DNA from: Desulfovibrio sp. OH1186_COT-070
GTDB taxonomy: Bacteria > Desulfobacterota > Desulfovibrionia > Desulfovibrionales > Desulfovibrionaceae
Length of the DNA: 41,689 bases
Reading direction: 5' to 3'
Assembly: GCF_003860215.1 (NCBI RefSeq)
Contig: NZ_RQYH01000018.1
Coordinates: forward strand, 1-41,689
Shown here: piece after piece, positions 15,189 through 23,992 of the stretch
Numbering within the stretch: position 1 is the stretch's first letter
Layout of the letters: every line of letters starts with the position of its first letter
Position numbers and translations under genes: made by a program
Notes under the pieces: model-generated
Seen by the model: only the letters and a program-made list of their open reading frames with translations
The model's database searches: none
What the model was told of the DNA's origin: nothing

Positions 15189-18131
15189 ATGAAACTCCAC
15201 TCCCACATCCGCATCGAAAAGGCCCGGCAGCACAACCTCAAAAATATCAGCCTGGATATCCCGCGGGACGAACTGGTCGTTGTCTGCGGGCCTTCAGGTT
15301 CCGGCAAGACCACGCTGGCCTTTGATATTGTCTATGCCGAAGGTCAGCGGCGCTACATGGAATCCCTCTCGGCCTATTCCCGCCAGTTCCTGCCCCAGAT
15401 GGACAAACCCGATGTGGAAAAAATCGAGGGGCTTTCTCCGGCCATTTCCTTGGAACAGCAGGGTTTTTCGCGCAATCCCCGCTCCACGGTGGGCACAGTG
15501 ACGGAAATCTACGATTTTCTGCGCGTCTTTTTTGCCCGTCTCGGCCGCATGCACTGTCCCCGGTGCGGACTGCCCTTGGAAGCCCGCACCCAGGACGAAA
15601 TCATTGCCGACATTCTGGCTCTGCCGGAGGGCACGCGCTTCATGCTTCTGGCCCCTCTGGTGGAAAGACAGAAAGGCACCCATCTGGACCGCTTCAAGAA
15701 ACTCAAGGCCGAGGGCTTTGCGCGGGTGCGGGTCAACGGAGAGGCGCACACTCTGGACGATGTGCCCCCCTTGGACAAAAACAAAAAACACACCATTGAT
15801 CTGGTGGTGGACCGGCTGGTCAACAAGGAAGGCATACGCAGCCGCCTGGCGGAGTCCGTGGAACTGGCCCTGCGCTACGGCGAAGGCCGCCTTGTGCTGC
15901 ATCAGCCGGACAAGGACACAGACACGCCACATTCCACCTCCTCGGCGTGCGCGCGCTGCCGCGTTTCCCTGCCAGCGCCCAGCCCGCAGCTTTTTTCCTT
16001 CAACGGGCCGCAGGGCGCCTGCCCGCGCTGCGTGGGCCTTGGCGGAGTGGACTATTTTGAGCCGCGCCTCATTGCCCCCAACACGGGACTTTCCCTGAAT
16101 TCCGGGGCGCTCCTGCCCTGGGCGGAGAAAAAAACCTTCAGCCGGTATGAAAGCGCCCTCACGGCTCTGGGGCGGCGTTTCGGCTTCCGGCTTTCCACTC
16201 CCTTGTGCGACTTTTCCGAAGACGCGCTGAGCGCCCTGCTGTATGGCGAGGATGCGCAAGGCCGCCCCTCCCGCTCCTCCCGGGGCCTGCGGCGCAACTG
16301 GATGGGCGGCAGCGTGGCGCTGGCGGCGGGGGGAGATTACCAGAGCGCCCACTTTGCCGAGGCGCTTCAGGGCCAGGGCCGCATTACGGTCAGCGACAGG
16401 CGCTGGCCGGGTGTCGTGCCCCTGCTGGAAAGCGGCATGCAGTACGGGGATTCCTGGCGCGAGGCCCTCTCGCGCTACCGGCAGAGCATGACCTGCCCGG
16501 ACTGCAACGGCGCGCGGCTCAATGCCGCCGCCCTGTCGGTGCTTGTGGACGGCGTGAATATCGCCGGTTTCTGCTCCTTTTCCGTGGAGCGGGCACTGGA
16601 ATGGCTGAGCGGCCGCATTTTTACGGGCCGGCACGCGCTCATTGCCGAACCCCTTGTCAAGGAGCTGACCCACCGCCTTTCCTTCATGCGCGATGTGGGG
16701 CTCGAATATCTTTCGCTGGGCCGCTCCATGTCCACCCTTTCCGGCGGGGAGGCCCAGCGCATCCGGCTGGCCTCCCAACTGGGGTCAGGACTTGTGGGCG
16801 TGACCTATGTGCTGGACGAGCCGTCCATCGGCCTGCACCCGCGGGACAACGAACGCCTGCTGGGAACCCTGCGCGCCCTCCAGACCAGGGGCAATACCGT
16901 GCTGGTGGTGGAACACGACGAAGCGACCATCTGCGCGGCGGACACGGTCATCGAACTGGGTCCTGGCTCCGGCTCGCAGGGGGGCGAAGTGGTGTTTCAG
17001 GGGCCGGTGGACCGGCTGCTGCGGGCGGATACGCTCACCGCTCGCTACCTGCGGGGGGAAGATGTCATTCCCCTGCCCGAGGGGCGGCGCGAGGCGCGGG
17101 GGGAACTTGTGCTGCGCGGCGTGACCACCAACAACCTGCGCGGCATTGACTGCCGGATTCCCCTGGGTGTCCTGACCTGCGTGACAGGCGTTTCCGGATC
17201 GGGAAAAAGTTCTCTGGTGGTGGACACCCTGTACAAGCACATGGCCCTGAATCTGGGACTGCGCGTGGACCAGCCGGGCACGATTTCTTCCCTGTCCTGG
17301 GAGGGGGCCACGCCGCTGGAGCGTGTTGTGGTCATTGACCAGACGCCCATCGGCCGCACGCCGCGCTCCAACCCCGCCACCTATACCAAGGTTTTTGACG
17401 AAATACGGACCATTTTTTCCCTCACGCCCGATGCCCGCAAGCGCGGGTACGCGCCGGGGCGCTTCAGCTTCAACGTGCGCGGCGGGCGGTGCGAAGCCTG
17501 CGGCGGCGACGGTCAGGTGCATGTGGAAATGCACTTTCTGCCCGATGTGCATGTGACCTGCGATGTTTGCAAGGGACGGCGCTACAACCATGAAACCCTT
17601 GAGGTCCGCTACAAGGGGCTGAACATTGCCGAAGTTCTGGATCTGCCCGTGCGGCAGGCGCGGCAGTTTTTCACCGCCTATGAAGGGCTGGAGCGGAGAC
17701 TGGCCCTGCTGGAGGAGGTGGGGCTGGACTATCTGCGTCTGGGGCAGCCGGCCACCACGCTTTCCGGCGGCGAAGCCCAGCGCATCAAGATTTCGCGGGA
17801 ACTGGGCAAACGCTCCCTGCCGGGAACCATGTACATTCTGGACGAACCGACCACCGGCCTGCATATGCACGAGGTGGGCAAACTCATCAAGGTGCTGCAC
17901 GAACTGGTGGGCCGGGGCGCCACAGTGGTGGTCATCGAGCACAATACGGACATGATCCTGGCTGCGGACCATGTGCTGGACATGGGGCCGGGCGGAGGAG
18001 AAAACGGCGGGCGGATCGTTTCCGCAGGCACCCCCGAGGCCATCGTGGCCGATCCCCTGTCAGTCACGGGGCGTTTTCTCATGCAGGAGAGGCGAGACCG
18101 GCTCAAGCGCGGCAAAACGGCCCCCAGATAG
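15189..18131 (+). CDS. uvrA: UvrA, excision nuclease subunit A
   Basis: 980 residues from ATG 15189; the frame is open upstream, but family alignment places the start just before [22 protein letters not shown]. The damage-recognition ATPase loads UvrB at DNA lesions. Two ABC ATPase modules are complete: Walker A GPSGSGKT (34-41) and GVSGSGKSS (about 667), signature LSGGEAQRI twice, and Walker [13 protein letters not shown] and [11 protein letters not shown]. Zinc modules are CARC...CPRC in the first half and CEACGG...CDVCKG in the second. It is slightly longer than the common ~940. The ribosome site is weak. Confidence 0.96.
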   Translation: MKLHSHIRIEKARQHNLKNISLDIPRDELVVVCGPSGSGKTTLAFDIVYAEGQRRYMESLSAYSRQFLPQMDKPDVEKIEGLSPAISLEQQGFSRNPRSTVGTVTEIYDFLRVFFARLGRMHCPRCGLPLEARTQDEIIADILALPEGTRFMLLAPLVERQKGTHLDRFKKLKAEGFARVRVNGEAHTLDDVPPLDKNKKHTIDLVVDRLVNKEGIRSRLAESVELALRYGEGRLVLHQPDKDTDTPHSTSSACARCRVSLPAPSPQLFSFNGPQGACPRCVGLGGVDYFEPRLIAPNTGLSLNSGALLPWAEKKTFSRYESALTALGRRFGFRLSTPLCDFSEDALSALLYGEDAQGRPSRSSRGLRRNWMGGSVALAAGGDYQSAHFAEALQGQGRITVSDRRWPGVVPLLESGMQYGDSWREALSRYRQSMTCPDCNGARLNAAALSVLVDGVNIAGFCSFSVERALEWLSGRIFTGRHALIAEPLVKELTHRLSFMRDVGLEYLSLGRSMSTLSGGEAQRIRLASQLGSGLVGVTYVLDEPSIGLHPRDNERLLGTLRALQTRGNTVLVVEHDEATICAADTVIELGPGSGSQGGEVVFQGPVDRLLRADTLTARYLRGEDVIPLPEGRREARGELVLRGVTTNNLRGIDCRIPLGVLTCVTGVSGSGKSSLVVDTLYKHMALNLGLRVDQPGTISSLSWEGATPLERVVVIDQTPIGRTPRSNPATYTKVFDEIRTIFSLTPDARKRGYAPGRFSFNVRGGRCEACGGDGQVHVEMHFLPDVHVTCDVCKGRRYNHETLEVRYKGLNIAEVLDLPVRQARQFFTAYEGLERRLALLEEVGLDYLRLGQPATTLSGGEAQRIKISRELGKRSLPGTMYILDEPTTGLHMHEVGKLIKVLHELVGRGATVVVIEHNTDMILAADHVLDMGPGGGENGGRIVSAGTPEAIVADPLSVTGRFLMQERRDRLKRGKTAPR

Positions 18132-18167
18132 CCGCGCTTTCCGTACATCTCTATGCGCCATACGGGA

Positions 18168-18320
18168 TCAGCTTCTTGGCTTCCCGCCCCCCTCGCATTC
18201 CTGATTTTCGCGTGAGCAGCCGCAGCACCCCCCGCCTTTGACGGCCTTGCGCGCGCGCCGGATCATATAGGCAATGGCTGCGCCCACACAAACAATGACA
18301 AGAATCAGTTGCATATCCAT
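18168..18320 (-). CDS. FeoB-associated Cys-rich membrane protein
   Basis: 50 residues from ATG 18320 with CGGAGGAT upstream. It reads M-D-M-Q, then one hydrophobic segment LILVIVCVGAAIAYMI (5-20), a basic stretch RRARKAVK, and a Gly/Cys cluster GGGCCGCS with a further Cys near the end. This is the layout of the small FeoB-associated proteins that accompany ferrous iron transporters; their exact role is unclear. No feoA or feoB is nearby, but fur lies just upstream in the same direction, keeping the iron theme. It ends 36 bases from the convergent uvrA stop, and I see no terminator between them. Confidence 0.75.
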   Translation of the reverse strand: MDMQLILVIVCVGAAIAYMIRRARKAVKGGGCCGCSRENQECEGGGKPRS

Positions 18321-18351
18321 ACGATCCTCCGGTATGGCAAAAATTTTTTCT

Positions 18352-18374
18352 GCGCCCGCAGCGCTTGCGGGCGC
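18352..18374 (-). other. GC-rich hairpin upstream of the small iron-related gene
   Basis: GCGCCCGCA (18352-18360) and TGCGGGCGC (18366-18374) make a 9-bp stem with a 5-base loop. On the minus strand an AGAAAAAATTTTT stretch follows before the ribosome site at about 18328. It may be a fur terminator with a poor T-run or a leader element. Confidence 0.4.
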
Positions 18375-18502
18375 GGGCAGCTTCCGTCTCCGCCGACTGC
18401 GCTGTGCCCTACATCATGGAACACAACAGGAGCGGTCTTTCCCTTTGTTCGGTACAGGCATACGGCAAAAGGAAAAGAAAATCATTTTCTCTTGAAATTT
18501 CT

Positions 18503-18548
18503 GCAAAAACAGCGTGCGGTGTTCGCTCACCCGGCAAGCTGTTTTTGC
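18503..18548 (-). terminator. Stem-loop just after fur
   Basis: GCAAAAACAGC and GCTGTTTTTGC (18503-18513 and 18538-18548 on the plus strand) are exact inverted copies with a 24-base loop, beginning 5 bases after the fur stop. The T-run is inside the 3' arm rather than after it, so this is a possible rather than typical terminator. Confidence 0.4.
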
Positions 18549-18552
18549 GTTC

Positions 18553-19014
18553 TCAACCCAGTCGCTTGCTCTCTGTCTTGCGGCAGTCCGCGCACAGGCC
18601 ATACAGGTTGTGCACATGGCCGCGCAGGGCAAAATCGTGCTTTTTGGCAATGGCGCGCTGGATTTTTTCGATCTGCGGGTCAAAGACTTCCACAATCTTT
18701 CCACAGTCGAGGCAGACCAGATGGTCGTGGTGGCTGTTGGGATTCACAATTTCATAACGGGTGATGCCGTCGCTGAAATGTGTTTCCATCGCCAGCCCCG
18801 CCTCGCAAAGCAGCTTGAGCGTGCGGTAGACGGTGGTTTGCCCTATGCCCGGATCCTTCTGGAAAATATGCTGGTAAAATTCTTCCAGAGAGTGGTGGCC
18901 GGGCAGATTGAAAAAAGCCTCGGCAATGACACGCCGCTGTGTGGTGGTATTCAGACCCTTGCGGCCCATGAATGCCAGAAAGTCCTTCACCCCTGCCTGC
19001 TGTGCTTCGGTCAT
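18553..19014 (-). CDS. fur: Fur-family metalloregulator, probably Fur
   Basis: 153 residues from ATG 19014, with AGGAG about 11 bases upstream. The N-terminal winged helix (about 1-85) includes TTQRRVIAEAFFNLPGHHSLEEFY and the recognition part GIGQTTVYRTLKLLCEAGL. The C-terminal dimer domain has the metal-binding HHDHLVCLDCG motif and a second CxxC (CADC), the structural zinc pair. The overall pattern favours Fur over PerR or Zur, but these cannot be separated with certainty by eye. With Fe2+ it would repress iron-uptake genes; possible targets in the window are the repeat at 4727-4741 and the small gene downstream. Confidence 0.88.
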   Translation of the reverse strand: MTEAQQAGVKDFLAFMGRKGLNTTTQRRVIAEAFFNLPGHHSLEEFYQHIFQKDPGIGQTTVYRTLKLLCEAGLAMETHFSDGITRYEIVNPNSHHDHLVCLDCGKIVEVFDPQIEKIQRAIAKKHDFALRGHVHNLYGLCADCRKTESKRLG

Positions 19015-19142
19015 GGTATGCCGTTCTCCTTGGCAGAAAAGTAGCACAGGCCGACCGGAGATGCCAAGTTTTTTTGCGGCACGGCCACACGCGCTTCCGC
19101 TGTGCAGCCAGGCGCCGCACAGCGGAAGCGTCCGTTCTTGCG

Positions 19143-20423
19143 TCAGTTTTCCTTCTTGCGCAGCATCTTGACCGAGCAGAATTTGCCGCACATGGCGCAA
19201 ACTTCCTCGCTTTTGTGCTCCTCGCGGCGATTTTCGAGCATGGCGGGATCCAGAGCCGCTCTGGACATGCCTTCCCAGTCCAGAGCCTTGCGGGCATTAT
19301 TCATGGCTTTTTCCCGCTCCAGTGCAGCCGGGCGGCCCAAGGCTATCTCGCCCACATGGGCGGCCACGCGCGAAGCCATGACACCGGCCCGCACATCGGC
19401 CTCGTCAGGCAGGGTAAGATGCTCTGCGGGCGTCAAATAACAGAGAAAGTCCACCCCGGCCTCCACGGCAAGCGCCCCGCCGATGGCCCCCGCAATATGG
19501 TCATAGCCGGGAGCACTGTCGCAGCAGAGCGGCCCCAGCACATACAGGGGAGCATTGTCGGTCAGGCGCTTGATGCCCTGAATCTGGGCGCGCACCTGAT
19601 GCAGCGGCACATGGCCCGGCCCTTCAATCATGCACTGCACGCCGCGCTGGCGCGCGTACCGGGCCAGTTGCCCGAGGTTGATGACTTCTTCCCACTGCGC
19701 GGCATCGCCCGCGTCCACGCCCGCGCCCGGCCGCAGCCCGTCGCCCAGGGAGAGGGTGACGTTGTACGGCAGGCAGAGATCCAGAAGACGGTCAAAATCC
19801 TCCAGCAGGGGATTTTCGCGTCCGTTTTCCTGCATCCAGCGGGCCAGCAGCGCGCCTCCGCGCGAAACAATGCCCAGCACGCGGTTGTCGTGCAGGGCCA
19901 TGTCCGCGCCCCGGCGCGACAGCCCGCAGTGCACGGTGATAAAGTCCACCCCCTGTTCCGCCTGTTTGGCGATTTCGGCAAACAGGTCTTCAGGGTTCAT
20001 GGTGGCGATGTCGGCATCGGCGTCAAGAATGCGCTGGCCCGCGGCATAGATGGGCACAGTGCCCAGCGGCAGCGGGCAGTCCCTGAGCATGCCGACGCGC
20101 AGGGCGTCCAGATCTCCGGCGATGGAAAGATCCATGACCGTATCCGCGCCTGCCTTCAGCGCTGCGGCGATCTTGCGGCTTTCCGCCTCGGGGGAATTGC
20201 AGAGCGGCGAGGTGCCGATGTTGGCGTTGACTTTGACTTTGGCGGGCTGGCCCACCAGGATGGGCATGAGCCCTTGATGGGCGGGGTTGCCCAGCAGAAC
20301 CATTGTTCCGGCTTCCAGGGCATCGGTGATGGCACGGGGAGAGAGATTTTCCTGATCCGCCAGGTGGTGAAGGTGTTGTTCCAGCAACGTGTTGAGAGCC
20401 GGATTGCGGTGCAACATGGACAT
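19143..20423 (-). CDS. thiC: ThiC, phosphomethylpyrimidine synthase
   Basis: 426 residues from ATG 20423 (GCGAGG upstream). This radical-SAM-type enzyme converts aminoimidazole ribotide into the thiamine pyrimidine HMP-P. Family motifs include VKVNANIGTSP, DTVMDLSIAGDLDALR, QGVDFITVHCGLSR, SRGGALLARWM, MIEGPGHVPLHQV, VLGPLCCDSAPGYDHI and, at the C-terminus, the iron-sulfur ligands CAMCGKFC (C-x2-C-x4-C). Length fits the shorter bacterial and archaeal ThiC form. The upstream leader is a TPP riboswitch. Confidence 0.96.
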   Translation of the reverse strand: MSMLHRNPALNTLLEQHLHHLADQENLSPRAITDALEAGTMVLLGNPAHQGLMPILVGQPAKVKVNANIGTSPLCNSPEAESRKIAAALKAGADTVMDLSIAGDLDALRVGMLRDCPLPLGTVPIYAAGQRILDADADIATMNPEDLFAEIAKQAEQGVDFITVHCGLSRRGADMALHDNRVLGIVSRGGALLARWMQENGRENPLLEDFDRLLDLCLPYNVTLSLGDGLRPGAGVDAGDAAQWEEVINLGQLARYARQRGVQCMIEGPGHVPLHQVRAQIQGIKRLTDNAPLYVLGPLCCDSAPGYDHIAGAIGGALAVEAGVDFLCYLTPAEHLTLPDEADVRAGVMASRVAAHVGEIALGRPAALEREKAMNNARKALDWEGMSRAALDPAMLENRREEHKSEEVCAMCGKFCSVKMLRKKEN

Positions 20424-20455
20424 GGTACGCCTCGCGATGTTGCGACGCAGGGCGC

Positions 20456-20486
20456 AAAAAAACCACGACAGCAAACCGCCATGTGG
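20456..20486 (-). terminator. Expression-platform terminator of the TPP riboswitch
   Basis: On the minus strand CCAC-A-TGGC pairs with GCTG-TC-GTGG around GGTTT (8 bp with a small internal loop), then seven T. It lies between the riboswitch and the thiC start codon, where a ligand-controlled terminator is expected. Confidence 0.6.
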
Positions 20487-20487
20487 C

Positions 20488-20583
20488 TGCGGCTTCCCTC
20501 CGGCAGTGCGAACTGCGTCAGGTTCATGGGGTCTGGACTTGTGTCCACTCTCAGCCACGGCCTTTCCGTGGTTCCCCCAGCGG
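20488..20583 (-). ncRNA. TPP riboswitch (THI element)
   Basis: On the minus strand the diagnostic words occur in order: GGGGGAACC, GGCTGAGAGTGG, a variable hairpin (GGACACAAGTCC), AGACCC, TGAACCTGA, a short hairpin (GCAGTTCGCACTGC) and CCGGAGGGAAGC. CTGAGA, ACC..TGAACCTGA and GGAGGGA are the pyrophosphate- and pyrimidine-sensing cores of the family. It should shut off thiC when TPP is plentiful. Confidence 0.93.
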
Positions 20584-20662
20584 TCTTTTTCGTATGCTTT
20601 TTCCGGGCGCTTGTAAAGGCGACATTCCTTGCTTTCCTTGCGGCGCAGGCGTACAGGGAGGC

Positions 20663-22027
20663 ATGCGCAAAAAACGCTTTCTGACTCCGCTCACATGGCC
20701 CGCGCTGTCCTTTCTGACCGCCATTGCCCTGGGAACCGTTCTTCTGCTGATGCCCTGGTTCTGGCAGGAAGGCCAAAACCCCGGCATTGTTGACGCCTGC
20801 TTTCTCGCCACCTCGGCCATTTGCGTAACCGGCCTGACCCCGGTGAACGTCGGAGAAACGCTGAGTCCCCTCGGCAGGGGGCTTCTGCTGACGCTCGTGC
20901 AGACAGGCGGACTCGGCGTCATGACTTACACAAGCCTGGTTTTTCTGCTCTGGCGCAGGCAGGTTCCCTTTACCAGCCGGGAAGCGGTGAGCGATGCCCT
21001 GCTGGGGGGGGATTTCAGCCTTGTTTCCTTTCTGCGGCAAGTAACGGGCGTGGTGCTGGGTATCGAGCTTGTGGGAGCATTTTTTCTCTGGCTGTATGAT
21101 CCCGTTTTTTTTCATCCGTTCAGCGCCCTGTTCCACTCTGTCTCCGCATTCTGCAATGCGGGATTTTCCTTGAGTCCCAACAATCTTGCGGATTTTCGCG
21201 CCGATTGGCCGGTCAACGTCATCATCTGCGCCAACGTGTTTCTGGGCGGCATCGGCTTTGCCGTCCTGCGGGAGATGCTGGGCATCTGCACCGGCGGGCG
21301 TCTGGGCGCTCCCGAACGCCGCTTCAGCCGCTTCAGCCGCATTGTGCTCAAAACGAGCTTTTTCCTCATTCTGCTGGGCTGGTCGCTGACCTTCTGCATC
21401 GAATATTTCCGTGTGGGCAACGAGCAGACCGTGGGGGACGGCGCGGAACTTCTGGTCACCAGCTTTTTCCAGACCGTTGCGGCGCGCACCGCAGGCTTCA
21501 ATACCGTGAGCGTGTCCGCCCTGAGCGAGGCAAGCCTTCTGGTGCTTGCCGCTCTCATGTTTGTGGGCGGCGCTCCGGGATCCTGCGCGGGCGGCATCAA
21601 GGTGATGGCCTTTCGGGTGCTCACGGGCTATATTGCGGCCCAGTTTCGCGGCGACCGGCAGATTGTTCTCGAAGGCCGCGGAGTGCCGCAAGAAACCGTG
21701 CAGCGCGCCCTGACCCTGTTTTTTCTGTATTCCATGCTCATCGGCGCGTGCGTTCTTTTGCTGAGCATCACAGAAAGCGGCATGCTGACCCACGAAGCGC
21801 CACAGGGGCCGTCCATGCTGCGGCTGGTTTTCGAGACGGTTTCGGCTCTGGGCACTGTGGGGCTTTCGGCAGACCTGACGCCGGATCTGACCTCTGCGGG
21901 CAAGGGGATTCTCATTTTCTGCATGTTCTCCGGACGGGTGGGGGTGCTGAGCCTGCTCATGGTCGTGCAGAGTCTGCAACCCCGCAAACCCTATACCGTT
22001 GCGGAAGCGCAACTGCCCGTAGGCTAA
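20663..22027 (+). CDS. ktrB: KtrB/TrkH-family potassium transporter membrane subunit
   Basis: 454 residues from ATG 20663, 3 bases after AGGGAG; the frame upstream runs through the riboswitch and is not coding. Four repeated membrane-pore-membrane units each end in a selectivity-filter loop: SAICVTGLTP, SAFCNAGFSL, QTVAARTAGFNT and SALGTVGLSA, with the filter glycine in all four. It forms the ion-conducting dimer that assembles with the regulatory ring encoded next. The length is that of KtrB rather than the longer TrkH. Divergent from thiC. Confidence 0.93.
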   Translation: MRKKRFLTPLTWPALSFLTAIALGTVLLLMPWFWQEGQNPGIVDACFLATSAICVTGLTPVNVGETLSPLGRGLLLTLVQTGGLGVMTYTSLVFLLWRRQVPFTSREAVSDALLGGDFSLVSFLRQVTGVVLGIELVGAFFLWLYDPVFFHPFSALFHSVSAFCNAGFSLSPNNLADFRADWPVNVIICANVFLGGIGFAVLREMLGICTGGRLGAPERRFSRFSRIVLKTSFFLILLGWSLTFCIEYFRVGNEQTVGDGAELLVTSFFQTVAARTAGFNTVSVSALSEASLLVLAALMFVGGAPGSCAGGIKVMAFRVLTGYIAAQFRGDRQIVLEGRGVPQETVQRALTLFFLYSMLIGACVLLLSITESGMLTHEAPQGPSMLRLVFETVSALGTVGLSADLTPDLTSAGKGILIFCMFSGRVGVLSLLMVVQSLQPRKPYTVAEAQLPVG

Positions 22028-22051
22028 ATGCCCCCGCATTGACGGGGGCAT
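22028..22051 (+). other. Strong hairpin between ktrB and ktrA
   Basis: ATGCCCCCG and CGGGGGCAT (9 bp, 6-base loop) begin right after the ktrB stop codon. There is no T-run, so it more likely sets mRNA stability or the ratio of the two proteins than ends transcription. Confidence 0.5.
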
Positions 22052-22127
22052 GGCGTGCCCGATGCGCCGCAAAAAAACTGCGGGCAAAAATTTTCTGACG
22101 CTGGCCACAGCCGTGAGGTGAGGACGC

Positions 22128-22787
22128 ATGGCAGGAAAAAAACTGGAAATCGGCATTATCGGCCTGGGCAAATTTGGCCTGCGCATGGCCACCTCCCTGG
22201 TATCTCTGGGGCATACGGTGGTGGGCATCGACATGTCCGACGCGCGCGTGCAACTGGCCGAGGAAGAACTGGACGCGGTATACAAGGCTGACGCCACCAA
22301 CATCGCTGTTCTGCGTTCCCTGCATGTGCAGAATCTGGACTGGGTGGTCATCAGCGTGGGAGAAAGCGTGGAGCAGTCCCTGAGCATCACTCTCAATGTT
22401 CAGGAATTGGGCGGCCCCAAAATCTGGGTCAAGGCATCCAACGAAGAACACAAAAAAATCCTTCAGCGCCTGCATGTGCACCGCGCCATTGTGCCGGAGA
22501 TGGAGGCGGCGGTCATGGCCGCCCATCAACTGACCTATCCGGGCATGCTGGACATGATCCCCAAGTACGGGGGCATCGCCATTCAGGAACTGCGCGTGGA
22601 CGCCTGGGACGGAAAAACCCTGATCGACCTCAACCTCATCAGGGAATTCAATGTCATGGTCATGGGCATCCGGCCCGCCGGAGAACGTTCCTTCGCCTTT
22701 GTGCCTCCAGCCGCAACCGTTCTGCACAAGGGCGACACTCTGGTGGTGGTGGGCAAGGCCGATTCCATGGGCAACCTCAAGCCCTGA
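22128..22787 (+). CDS. ktrA: KtrA, regulatory RCK subunit of the potassium transporter
   Basis: 219 residues. The N-terminal RCK domain has the nucleotide-binding GLGKFG (12-17) and acidic D35 (GIDMSD) at the end of strand two. The C-terminal RCK_C domain (about 140-215) ends in HKGDTLVVVGK. An octameric ring of KtrA gates KtrB in response to ATP/ADP. It lies 100 bases downstream of ktrB. Its last 11 bases overlap the end of the convergent metallopeptidase gene. Confidence 0.92.
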   Translation: MAGKKLEIGIIGLGKFGLRMATSLVSLGHTVVGIDMSDARVQLAEEELDAVYKADATNIAVLRSLHVQNLDWVVISVGESVEQSLSITLNVQELGGPKIWVKASNEEHKKILQRLHVHRAIVPEMEAAVMAAHQLTYPGMLDMIPKYGGIAIQELRVDAWDGKTLIDLNLIREFNVMVMGIRPAGERSFAFVPPAATVLHKGDTLVVVGKADSMGNLKP

Positions 22788-23640
22788 CGGGCAAGGCCCA
22801 CCAGGGCAGGCTTTGCCAGGCGCGGGTGAGGGCTTTTTCCTTTTCCGTCCAGTGCGGCGAGCGGCGGGCCAGTTCGGCCCGGTAGGCCGGAGAGTGGTTC
22901 ATGTGGAGCAGATGACACAGCTCGTGCAGGCAGAGATGCTCCAGCAGGGGAACAGGCAGAAGCAAGGCCCGCCAGTTGAGATTGATGCGCCCGGAAGGCT
23001 GTTGCCGTCCGGACGGCGCGTTTTGCGTGCGCGAGCAACTGCCCCAGCGGCTGCTCTGGTCGCGTATGCCTGTGTGCGTTACGGTCATCCCCTCGCGGGC
23101 TGCCAGCCCTTCCAGATAGGGCGGCAGAAGCACGGCAGCCTTGCGGCGACACCAGATGCGCAGGGCATGGGCGCAAAGAGCCGCATCATCCGGCGCGCCG
23201 AAAACGCGCAGCAGGCCCGGTGTTTCCAGCACAAGCAGGCGCTTGCCCTCCACAGCAAGCAGGGTGGCCGCTCTGGCACTGGCCGCCGCATGCCGCGCCG
23301 GGAGGGGATCGTTTGCGGATTCCACGTAAAATGTCTCTCCGGGCAGGGGCAGAACAATCTGCGACGGCAAGTGGGGCCGGGGCAGGCCACTCCCCCGTTT
23401 TTTCCAGACGCGCTCCAACCAGGGCTGAAAGTGCGGCAAATTCTGCTCCAGAAGGGCGCTGCCCGTGCCCGCCGGAACCGCCAGCGTCAGGATGCCCGCA
23501 GCGTCCAGAGAGAGGCGCATGCGACGTGCCCGGCGCGAAAGGCGCACCCGCGCGGTGAGCAGCGTGCCGTCAACCAGCCGAAACTCCGCTGTGGCAGGCA
23601 GCGAATCGTCACGGCACCCCCAAAAAGAAAAAATAACCAT
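22777..23640 (-). CDS. YgjP/SprT-like zinc metallopeptidase
   Basis: 287 residues from ATG 23640; no good ribosome site is visible, so the exact start is open. The N-terminal part follows the YgjP pattern (SRRARRMRLSLDAAGILTLAVP). The C-terminal part has RWGSCS and the zinc-binding HELCH (239-243) followed by MNHSPAY with H249 as third ligand. The family (DUF45, M48-like) is widespread; its physiological substrate is not firmly known. An Ala-rich insert of variable sequence sits between the two parts, making it longer than the usual ~240. Confidence 0.82.
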   Translation of the reverse strand: MVIFSFWGCRDDSLPATAEFRLVDGTLLTARVRLSRRARRMRLSLDAAGILTLAVPAGTGSALLEQNLPHFQPWLERVWKKRGSGLPRPHLPSQIVLPLPGETFYVESANDPLPARHAAASARAATLLAVEGKRLLVLETPGLLRVFGAPDDAALCAHALRIWCRRKAAVLLPPYLEGLAAREGMTVTHTGIRDQSSRWGSCSRTQNAPSGRQQPSGRINLNWRALLLPVPLLEHLCLHELCHLLHMNHSPAYRAELARRSPHWTEKEKALTRAWQSLPWWALPVRA

Positions 23641-23705
23641 TGTTGCAGGTTATGCCAAAAGCCCCTGCGGGAAAAGCTCTTTTTGCGTCATATTTCGACA
23701 TTTTC

Positions 23706-23734
23706 TTGACGTTATGGTGGGTTCTCTGTATTTC
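23706..23734 (+). promoter_or_regulatory. Candidate promoter of the type I secretion cluster
   Basis: TTGACG (23706-23711), 17 bases, TATTTC (23729-23734), a moderate match. The region 23641-23992 holds no gene that I can support. From this promoter the tolC leader would be about 250 bases and contains small hairpins such as GGGTA...TACCC (about 23761-23780) and CCGAAG-GG-CTTCGG (about 23860-23873). It does not match a riboswitch class that I know. Confidence 0.4.
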
Positions 23735-23992
23735 TGAAAAAAACATCTGAAGCGGAGCACGGGTATGTTGTGATGTACCCTGTCCCGCCGTTTGGCTTTC
23801 GTTCCGGAGGCACGCTGATTGCATCCGGCAGCAGAGCGTTTTTGCTCAACGGCCTTGTGCCGAAGGGCTTCGGGTTTGGGTATTTTCGTGCGCCACATGG
23901 GGCGCAGACGCCTTGGGGGACAGCCGTGACACGGCATTGTGCGTTTCAGGGTCGGCATACTGCAATTTTTTTCCGTGGAGAGTTGGGATACC

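Noticed and set aside
20156-22396. A 746-codon minus-strand frame covering ktrB and the riboswitch
   Set aside because: It is antisense to clear ktrB and out of frame with thiC, with low-complexity translation.
23741-23992. Possible cyclic di-GMP (GEMM) riboswitch in the tolC leader
   Set aside because: The position was suggestive, but the conserved GCAAAGCC and tetraloop-receptor words of the class are absent.
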